NCBI GenBank assembly: GCA_016794985.1
Contig: JAEUIQ010000054.1
Coordinates: 1 to 60,294 of the forward strand
Direction: 5' to 3'
Length of the DNA stretch: 60,294 nt
From: Planctomycetaceae bacterium
GTDB taxonomy: Bacteria > Planctomycetota > Planctomycetia > Pirellulales > Pirellulaceae
The position numbers were made by a program, and so were the translations under genes. The notes beneath the pieces are model-generated. The model was not told the origin of the DNA, did not search any database, and worked only from the letters and a program-made list of their open reading frames with translations. Below, in pieces: positions 53,587-60,294 of this stretch; position 1 is the first letter of the stretch, and each line of letters begins with the position of its first letter.

Positions 53587-55392
53587 TTAACGCGATGGAA
53601 TCTTCTTGGGCGAACGGTCAACAAAGCATCGACTTGGCAGCAAGCGGACAATCGAATTGGCTTCGATCGTCGGCCAGTCGTCTACCGTTCCGTCGGGCCA
53701 GTAGGCGGTCACGCGGATCGTCCCAGCCTGTGCCCCCAATCCAACGGTCCAACGTCGCTGGCTATCGCTTAAATAACTGCCGCCCGCGATCCATGGAATG
53801 GTGATTTTTGTACCATGACGTTCGATCTCGAATCGTCCACCAACCAACGATCGATGCCGGGGATCCGCGACTTCAAGGCACACCCAGTGGTTCTGCGGCG
53901 GGATCGAATTCACAACTAACGACACGGGGGCATCCGTGTAGGTCGTCACGGCCTCCATGATGCCGTCATGGTTGTAATCCAAAGTTGCCACCGCGCGACC
54001 ATTGGCCGCTCTGCGAAACCAATCACCACTGCGGGCTGACAAATCAAACAACTCTCCTTGCACGTTTTGCGCCAATTGACTTGGCATACGAAAATTCGAT
54101 ACCGTTGGCGCAATAATGTGACCATTGGCAATCAGCAAATCTTGCCAGCCATCCAAGTCAAAGTCGATAGCCACCGCGCCCCAGCCTACGTAGGGCCGAC
54201 CGATCACGTCATTGCGAACCGATTCGCTCGCATCACGAAATCGCAATGCCCCATCATTGACGTACAAAGTATTTTTTGCCGCGATGTAATTCGTCAGGTA
54301 CAAGTCCACACTTCCGGAATTCCGAAAGTCCATTGGGGTCACGCACATGCTGGCCTCGAAGTTTCCGTCACCACTTGCCGCGACTCCTGAGTTCTCGGCA
54401 ATCTCTCTCCAATTCCCTTCGCGATCCTGTGCAAACAGTAAGTTGGCGATCCCATCGTTGGCGATGTAGATTTCTGGCTTCAGATCCAGATCCAAATCCA
54501 CGGCCGCTAAGCCCAAGCACTTGGTCGCGCCTTTAAAGCTCGGTTCGCTATTAACCTCAGCAAAACGACCATCCCCATGGCTGAGAAGCACGAGGGGCCC
54601 GCCAGCCAACAGTGATTCGGGGCGAGGATATCCCACACCATGCGAATAGGTGGGACGTGGCAAGTCGATATCCCATTGTCCATAATTGGCGAGGAACAAA
54701 TCGACATGTTGATCGCGATTGACATCAACGATCAGCGGGGCATTCCACAACTCGGAGCTAGAACGACCAAGGATGCGATCGTCCGACGCAAACGTCCCGT
54801 CTCCTTGATTCCAAAGGATGCGACCACCAGCAAGATTTGCAACCAGCACATCATCGAATCCATCCGAATTGAGATCCCCAACGGAACTGCCCATCGAAAA
54901 TTGGTCTTCATTGATGGCTGCCTCACCGCTCAACTTCACGAAGCTGCCGCTCCGGTTACGATACAATGCGTCATCATGTCGAAGGTACGAACTCGAAGTG
55001 TCCCACACGGCCCCGTTGGAAAAATAAAGATCGCACCAACCATCCAAATCATAATCGAACGCTGCCACTCCGCCGCCGATCGTCTCTGGTAAATGGCGCT
55101 GCCTCGCTTCGACATTGTTGTAATAGTGAAAGTCCAAACCAACTTCCGCTGCGCGATCAATAAGTTGGACCGGCCAGTCATCAAGAAGCGCGCGGTTTGA
55201 ATCAGCAAACATCAATTTGCCATCCGACGAGTCGCTGCGGTCGGTCGAGCGCTTGGTGGGCGAATCTTGCGTGGAACAACTCGCAAAGAGCAACAGGAGT
55301 GCCCCAGCCCAGAGCATCACGAGAAGTCGAGTCGCCCTGCCCTCGTGCTGTTCGCGCGGTTGACATCGAATCAAGTTCAAGTGGCTCAACAT
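53587..55392 (-). CDS. FG-GAP/ASPIC-UnbV lipoprotein
   Basis: 601 residues. N-terminus ends in a lipobox (LLLLFASCS), so it is probably a lipoprotein. Then FG-GAP/VCBS-like calcium repeats such as DYDLDGWCDLYFSNG, DLNSDGFDDVLVANL, DFDLDGWQDLLIANG and DYNHDGIMEA, and a C-terminal ASPIC/UnbV domain (GGRFEIERHGTKITIPWIAGGSYLSDSQ and WPDGTVDDW). Extracellular, possible adhesion or carbohydrate binding. ATG at 55392 is chosen because the lipoprotein signal starts there; the frame to 55704 overlaps the divergent gene. Confidence 0.9.
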   Translation of the reverse strand: MLSHLNLIRCQPREQHEGRATRLLVMLWAGALLLLFASCSTQDSPTKRSTDRSDSSDGKLMFADSNRALLDDWPVQLIDRAAEVGLDFHYYNNVEARQRHLPETIGGGVAAFDYDLDGWCDLYFSNGAVWDTSSSYLRHDDALYRNRSGSFVKLSGEAAINEDQFSMGSSVGDLNSDGFDDVLVANLAGGRILWNQGDGTFASDDRILGRSSSELWNAPLIVDVNRDQHVDLFLANYGQWDIDLPRPTYSHGVGYPRPESLLAGGPLVLLSHGDGRFAEVNSEPSFKGATKCLGLAAVDLDLDLKPEIYIANDGIANLLFAQDREGNWREIAENSGVAASGDGNFEASMCVTPMDFRNSGSVDLYLTNYIAAKNTLYVNDGALRFRDASESVRNDVIGRPYVGWGAVAIDFDLDGWQDLLIANGHIIAPTVSNFRMPSQLAQNVQGELFDLSARSGDWFRRAANGRAVATLDYNHDGIMEAVTTYTDAPVSLVVNSIPPQNHWVCLEVADPRHRSLVGGRFEIERHGTKITIPWIAGGSYLSDSQRRWTVGLGAQAGTIRVTAYWPDGTVDDWPTIEANSIVRLLPSRCFVDRSPKKIPSR

Positions 55393-55519
55393 TCGGAAAA
55401 CTACTCTTCGCAGACATCGACCGAAAAATACAGTATCATGGCGGGTTGCAGAAATCGCAAGGACTTGTTGCAGAAGCCTCGCTTTTTTGCTCACATCAGG
55501 CCTCTCAGGATGACTTTGC

Positions 55520-58500
55520 GTGAAATCGCATAAAGTGACCACCCCACAGTTAATGATAAGAACCATGCTCCACTTCAAAGCTGTTCGAATGCGTTTGCTC
55601 ATTGGTTCATTAATTGCCGTTGGTTTCTTGTCTGTTTGGGCGATGTTGCTCCCTATGTCGAATCTTGACTGGAGAGCAAAGGACTCGATAACGCCGCCGA
55701 CCACCTCGTTCGTTGCGAATCAGGAACGTGACGAGCCCGAAACACTACGGCTACCCGGCACACTGCAAGCCGATTCCGAGTACTGGCTGCGCTGTTGGGT
55801 CAAGGTGCACGAGAACTTCTTTACACCGCACGATCGCAACCTGTTTGAGGAGTCGGTTGGCGTTCATGTCACTGGATTTGTTGGTGCCCACGAACTGTGG
55901 ATCAATGGCCAGAAAATCGGAGTTGCAGGTTCGTTTCCCCCGTTGTATCAACCTGCAGATTCCGGACTCATACGCCATAAGGTGCCGGCGGGCACACTCC
56001 GACCCGGCGAATGGAACGAAGTTGCCTTTCGTGTCTACCAATCAGGGCCTAACGATGGCTTCGATTCCGCAGCGCCTTTCATCATGAATTACTTTTACGA
56101 GTGCGTATTTGCCGGCTCGTGGGAGTTGATCCGAGACGGAAATTTCCAACCGGGTCCCGCCTTGCCTCAGCCACCAAGTTACGCGGCGTTTCACGAGTTT
56201 CGCGACTCACAAGAAGTACTTGGTCGCGCGGAACAGGTTCCTGGTCCGCGACTTCCGCCGCACCAGTCGGCTGCCGCAATGGAGACGCGTGGTGATGTCC
56301 GTTTCGATTTGCTCTTAAGTGAACCTGAAATCGCCCAACCTTTTCACTTTAGTTTCGACCAACGCGGTCGGCTTTGGGTCGCTCAGTGTCGGCAGTATCC
56401 CTATCCGGCTGGGCTCAAGATGCTGAGTCGAGACCGCTACTATCGTTCCCACTACGACCGAGTTCCTCCAGCGCCACCAAATCATGATCCTGGCGCTGAT
56501 TTGATTTCGATACATGAAGACACGGATGGTGATGGTCGCTTCGACCTGCACAAAACGTTTGTGTCGGGTTTGAATTTGGCAAATGCTGTCGTCAAGGGAC
56601 AGGGCGGAGTTTGGATCATGCATACGCCCTATCTCCTCTTCTATCCAGACGCCAACCACGACGATATCCCGGATGGTCCACCGGAAGTGCATCTGGCCGG
56701 TTTTGGGTTCGAAGACACTCATGCCATGGCCAATGGTTTGGTATGGGGACCCGACGGTTGGCTTTACGGTTGCCAAGGAAGCTCGACATCGTGCCGCGTG
56801 ACCCGTCCCAACATCGATCCACCCACCGCTTCGGGAGTCTACTTCGAAGGATGCATGGTTTGGCGTTACCATCCACGGACTCGAGCGTTTGAGATCTTCG
56901 CGGAAGGTGGTGGGAACACGTTTGGCTTAGAATTCGACGCGACCGGTCGATTGTATTCCGGACATAACGGAGCGGACACGCGTGGGTGGCACTTTGTGCA
57001 GGGCGGCTTCTATTTGATGCAACATGCCGATCCAGGAAAATTTGGCCCGCCTCGGAATCCGTACGCGTTTGGGGATCTGCCCATGATGGCGACCTCCACA
57101 CCTGTGGTTCGTTTTAGTCACTTCGGCGCTTTTGCTGAAGGTTCGGCGCTGCCGTCCGAGTTACGCGGCCAACTCGTGGTCCTGGACCCATTGCATAGTG
57201 AATTGATTGCCGTTGACCGAAAAATTCGTGGGGCCACGTTTCAGACGTCCGATCTAGGCGTTGTCGTGAAGAGTCGCGACGAGGCGTTTCGCCCCGTCTA
57301 TATCGCCAATGCGCCCGATGGAGCAATTTACGTGGCGGATATGTACGAGTACTACATAGCGCACGGCCAACATTATCAGAATCAGATCGACACCACGACC
57401 GGTCGCTTGTATCGGCTCGCCGGATCCGGGATGACTTTACAATCGGAGTTTGACGCAGGTCGGTGCACGTCCGAGCAACTGATAAAATGGTTAGACCATC
57501 CCAACAAATGGCACCGCTTTGCAGCGAGCCGGGAATTGGGCTTGCGAGCCGACTCCGCGACGGCGGCTAGGCTCAACGAATCGTTCCAACAAATGACAGA
57601 GATCGGAGCGCTGCACGCGTTGTGGGCGTTGCACCAAATGCAACAAGTCGATCCACAAACCTATCTGTCGGCGCTGAACCATCGCTCGGCTGATGTTCGC
57701 ATGTGGGCGGTGCGATTGATCGGGGACCGATATGGCGTGCATCGAAATCTAGGTCTACCGCCGGTTGGATTGAGCGATGTCGAGGTGCCACCGGTTCCGC
57801 AATCGCTGTTGGCGAGTCTGCAGCACTTGGCGGCAAGTGACAACAGCCCGGAAGTCCGTTGCCAAGTCGCTGCGACGGCGCGGCGTCTGCCCTTGGAAGA
57901 CGGTCTGGCGCTGCTGCACAAACTATTGCATCGTGACGAAGACGCCGACGATCCCTATATTCCTTTGATGTGTTGGTGGATCCTGGAAGCCCATTTGCCC
58001 ACAGAAGTGGATCGCGTGATGGACTTCTTTGCGGAACGGGAGTTATGGTCTCGCCGCATGGTTCGCGTGCACGTGTTGCCTCGGTTGACGCGTCGCTTGG
58101 CAGTCGAAGGCCTGCGAGTTGACCTGCTGAGGGTGGCGGAGCTGCTGCGGCGTGGCTCGAGTCCAGAAGACGTCGCGGCCGTTATGCAGGGCTTTGAAGC
58201 TGCTTACCAAGGACGAGCGATGACGGCATTACCTGACGAGTTGTTGGCCGTGTTGGACTCGGTCGGAGGCGGCTCGTTAGTGTTTCGGATGCGTCAGGGC
58301 CAGTCCGAAGCGTTTGCGACCGCGCTTGCGATCATCAACGATGTGAATCGCGACCTGCGGCAACGACTGGCATTGCTGCGGGGCCTGGGCGAGTTGAATT
58401 ATCCCGCGTCGGTCGAGCCTCTGCTGGCCATCATCGGCAGCGAGCAATCCCCGGAATTGCAACGTGCGGCGTTCGTCGCACTGGCCAAGTACGATCGAAC

Positions 58501-59212
58501 AGAGATTGCCGAAAAGACACTCGAAGTTTTGGCGAAGTTGGACGCCGAGTCGCGAGCGTCTGGGATTGCCTTAATGATGAGTCGCCCGACATGGACTCGA
58601 CATTTGATTCAACAATTGCAGTCGGGCTCCATCCCAACGTCCTGGCTGTCGTCCCACGTCGTAGATCAATTGCAAACGAGTCCCGACGAAGAGGTAAGAG
58701 TCGTGGCCGCAAAGCTTTTCCCCAAGATGTTGCCAAGTACCCCAGATCTGCAAGCGCGCCTTGGGGAAATCGAGAATGTGCTAAAAGAAGCGGCGGGCAA
58801 TCCCTACGCGGGCGAGAAGATTTACATGGAACGCTGCGCGGCGTGTCACAAGTTATTCTTCAAGGGTGGAAATCTAGGGCCGGATCTAACCAGCTACCAG
58901 CGTGATAACTTGGGGACGATGTTGGTAAGTATCGTGAACCCCAGCGCTGAAATTCGCGAAGGATTTGAGTTGTTGCGCGCCCTGACCGTAGACGGACGGA
59001 TCGTGCAGGGTTTTCAAGTCCAGCGTGATGCGCAAGTACTCGTCCTGCGGGGACCAGATGGACAAGACGTGTCCTTGGCCACGGACGATATCGAACAGTT
59101 AGAACCCGCGGGACGGAGTCTGATGCCGGACGGATTGCTGAACGACTTGGAGCCGAATCAGATTCGAGATCTCTTTGCCTATCTGCGAATCTCGCAACCG
59201 TTTACGAATTAG
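55520..59212 (+). CDS. PVC-type c-type cytochrome with membrane-bound-dehydrogenase domain
   Basis: 1230 residues from GTG at 55520 (AGGA 10 bases upstream); ATGs at 55553, 55565 or 55589 are possible. Signal or anchor (LLIGSLIAVGFLSVWAMLL), a beta-sandwich part (about 60-210), then the PVC membrane-bound dehydrogenase domain (beta-propeller with RGRLWVAQCRQYPYP and DTDGDGRFDLHKTF, and PFGLEFD-like NTFGLEFD). An alpha-helical HEAT-like region follows (about 640-1070), then the heme-binding C-terminal domain with CAACH (Cys1106, Cys1109, His1110) and GPDLTSYQRDN. This gene class is a hallmark of planctomycetes and related PVC bacteria; it is thought to oxidise or bind polysaccharide-derived sugars at the cell surface. 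Divergent from the FG-GAP lipoprotein, 127 bases away. Confidence 0.93.
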   Translation: MKSHKVTTPQLMIRTMLHFKAVRMRLLIGSLIAVGFLSVWAMLLPMSNLDWRAKDSITPPTTSFVANQERDEPETLRLPGTLQADSEYWLRCWVKVHENFFTPHDRNLFEESVGVHVTGFVGAHELWINGQKIGVAGSFPPLYQPADSGLIRHKVPAGTLRPGEWNEVAFRVYQSGPNDGFDSAAPFIMNYFYECVFAGSWELIRDGNFQPGPALPQPPSYAAFHEFRDSQEVLGRAEQVPGPRLPPHQSAAAMETRGDVRFDLLLSEPEIAQPFHFSFDQRGRLWVAQCRQYPYPAGLKMLSRDRYYRSHYDRVPPAPPNHDPGADLISIHEDTDGDGRFDLHKTFVSGLNLANAVVKGQGGVWIMHTPYLLFYPDANHDDIPDGPPEVHLAGFGFEDTHAMANGLVWGPDGWLYGCQGSSTSCRVTRPNIDPPTASGVYFEGCMVWRYHPRTRAFEIFAEGGGNTFGLEFDATGRLYSGHNGADTRGWHFVQGGFYLMQHADPGKFGPPRNPYAFGDLPMMATSTPVVRFSHFGAFAEGSALPSELRGQLVVLDPLHSELIAVDRKIRGATFQTSDLGVVVKSRDEAFRPVYIANAPDGAIYVADMYEYYIAHGQHYQNQIDTTTGRLYRLAGSGMTLQSEFDAGRCTSEQLIKWLDHPNKWHRFAASRELGLRADSATAARLNESFQQMTEIGALHALWALHQMQQVDPQTYLSALNHRSADVRMWAVRLIGDRYGVHRNLGLPPVGLSDVEVPPVPQSLLASLQHLAASDNSPEVRCQVAATARRLPLEDGLALLHKLLHRDEDADDPYIPLMCWWILEAHLPTEVDRVMDFFAERELWSRRMVRVHVLPRLTRRLAVEGLRVDLLRVAELLRRGSSPEDVAAVMQGFEAAYQGRAMTALPDELLAVLDSVGGGSLVFRMRQGQSEAFATALAIINDVNRDLRQRLALLRGLGELNYPASVEPLLAIIGSEQSPELQRAAFVALAKYDRTEIAEKTLEVLAKLDAESRASGIALMMSRPTWTRHLIQQLQSGSIPTSWLSSHVVDQLQTSPDEEVRVVAAKLFPKMLPSTPDLQARLGEIENVLKEAAGNPYAGEKIYMERCAACHKLFFKGGNLGPDLTSYQRDNLGTMLVSIVNPSAEIREGFELLRALTVDGRIVQGFQVQRDAQVLVLRGPDGQDVSLATDDIEQLEPAGRSLMPDGLLNDLEPNQIRDLFAYLRISQPFTN

Positions 59213-59338
59213 TTCCAAAAGGATCAAAGCGATATCGTTCGGCGACGTTCGTTGCGGTTCACTGAAGTCTGCAACTCAAGAAGACAGCCAGAAGTCCTGA
59301 GCCATCAGGATAACGGGTGCGTTAGCTTTGGAATGCGG

Positions 59339-59403
59339 CAGCCTGCCAACGCATTCCACTCAGCAGCCTGCTAACGCATTCCACTCAGCAGCCTGCTACT
59401 GAA
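59339..59403. repeat. 25-bp tandem repeat
   Basis: CAGCCTGCCAACGCATTCCA plus CTCAG at 59339-59363, a second copy with one change at 59364-59388, and a partial third from 59389. Lies just past the PVC cytochrome gene. Confidence 0.8.
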
Positions 59404-59488
59404 TGGCATACAAATCGCTATTTCCTATTCAGCACTGGCACCAATCCCTTCGCCCAACGCTGTAAAGCATTTTTCGCTACGAAAACCA

Positions 59489-59705
59489 GCCCGAATGGGC
59501 CGACACAGCCTTAGCCGGTGTGCGCAAGCCACCGGTTAGATTGACACCTCGTCCAAAAAAGGCCTGGTAGGCCGACACAATCGCAGCCGCATACATCATG
59601 CTCAATGATCGCAGGCCCGCATGGGCCGAAACAAACCTAACCGGCGTGAGCAAGCCACCGGTTAGAGTGACACCTCATCCAAAAAAGGTCTGGCAGGCCG
59701 ACACA
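59489..59705. repeat. Two copies of a 91-bp interspersed unit
   Basis: Copies at 59489-59579 and 59615-59705 share GCCCG-ATGGGCCGA, AAGCCACCGGTTAGA, TGACACCTC and CCAAAAAAGG. In the second copy CTAACCGG (59637-59644) pairs with CCGGTTAG (59658-59665) as a perfect stem with 13-base loop, a REP-like element. No coding potential. Confidence 0.8.
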
Positions 59706-59744
59706 GTTACTGGCCGCAATTATCCGCAAGTGCGTCACAGCCTC

Positions 59745-60294
59745 GCCCCCCACGGGCTCGTTCCCGTGGGAGCGCAAGTTTGAAAGCTAAGCGAACGCCA
59801 CGCGCACGAAGCGGTCGAGGGACAGACTTGTTTAGCCAACAACTCCCACCGAGACCGCAACGGTTCACACTCGCCAGCCCGGTTGATTCGCACCCAAGCC
59901 CAACCCCCGCGCGACGATCGCCCCCCACGGGTTCATCCCGTGGGAGCGCAAGTTTGAAAGCTAGAGCGAACCCCACGCGCACGAAGCGGTCGAGGGACAG
60001 ACTTGTTTAGCAAACCAACCCTCACCGAGACCGCAACGTTTCACACTCACAAGCTCGGTCGATTCGCACCAAAGCCCAACCCCCGCGCGACGATCGCCCC
60101 CCACGGGTTCATCCCGTGGGAGCGCAAGTTTGAAAGCTAGAGCGAACCCCACGCACACGAAGCGGTCGAGAGACAGACTTATTTCGCAAACGAACTCCCA
60201 CCGAGACCGCAACGGTTCAAACTCGCAAGCCCGGTTGATTCGCAACCAAGAACAACCCCCGCGCGACGATCGCCCCCCACGGGTTCATCCCGTG
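59745..60294. repeat. Tandem array of ~175-bp units (right array, runs off the window)
   Basis: The same family as 2665-3127. AGCGGTCGAG starts units at 59810, 59985 and 60161 (periods 175 and 176). Each unit contains the CCCACGGG/CCCGTGGG hairpin, in the first copy at 59749-59770 with loop CTCGTT and in later copies with loop TTCAT. Both arrays face the same way in the window. Confidence 0.9.

Noticed and set aside
59745..60294. Small proteins encoded by the 175-bp repeats
   Set aside because: The period is not a multiple of three and the frames shift from unit to unit; the same string is also open on the other strand.

Overview
The window looks like chromosome from a planctomycete, most likely the Pirellulales/Rhodopirellula side of the phylum. 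The signs are a PVC-type c-type cytochrome with a HEAT-like region (55520-59212), a secreted DUF1571 protein, an FG-GAP/ASPIC lipoprotein, signal-peptide-bearing Gfo/Idh/MocA proteins, a PQQ-like beta-propeller, very large secreted proteins, and long interspersed repeats between sparsely packed genes. This assignment is by gene content; no rRNA or tRNA gene was found in the window.

Layout. 1-3.5 kb is accessory: a doubtful small ORF, an orphan Rhs tip carrying a caspase-like C-terminal domain with a small membrane protein just downstream (toxin/immunity-like), and a block of ~175-bp and 41-bp repeats. 3.5-6.7 kb has a secreted S9 peptidase divergent from a small BFD-like [2Fe-2S] protein. 6.7-10.4 kb has a long gene-free leader with a strong inverted repeat, then two tandem Cys/Met-metabolism PLP enzymes. 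10.5-15.7 kb has UbiB, an ArsR repressor divergent from a double rhodanese, a badly decayed PiT-type phosphate transporter not in an intact frame, and a LMW-phosphatase/arsenate-reductase-like protein: together an apparently eroding arsenic/phosphate-type cluster. 15.8-21.2 kb is a DUF1571 protein, YceH, FtsY and a PaaK-like adenylate-forming enzyme.

21.5-36.4 kb is the most striking part. Three very large exported proteins lie on the minus strand: a secretin-N-domain (NolW-like) repeat protein with a Gly-rich tail but no visible secretin barrel (1086 aa), then a 1173-aa and a 2485-aa signal-peptide protein whose genes overlap by 8 bp. They look like one planctomycete-specific envelope apparatus of unknown function.

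36.9-46.3 kb is mixed housekeeping: a PPP-type phosphatase, an M24 peptidase, two coupled Gfo/Idh/MocA proteins, DapF, a Gly/aromatic-rich secreted protein, UbiX-UbiE/MenG (coupled) and a ComB-like phosphatase. 46.5-59.2 kb has a PQQ-like propeller protein, a phosphodiester-glycosidase-domain protein, a 1384-aa SNF2 ATPase, an FG-GAP/ASPIC lipoprotein and, divergent from it, the PVC cytochrome. 59.3-60.3 kb returns to repeats, including the same 175-bp family as at the left end.
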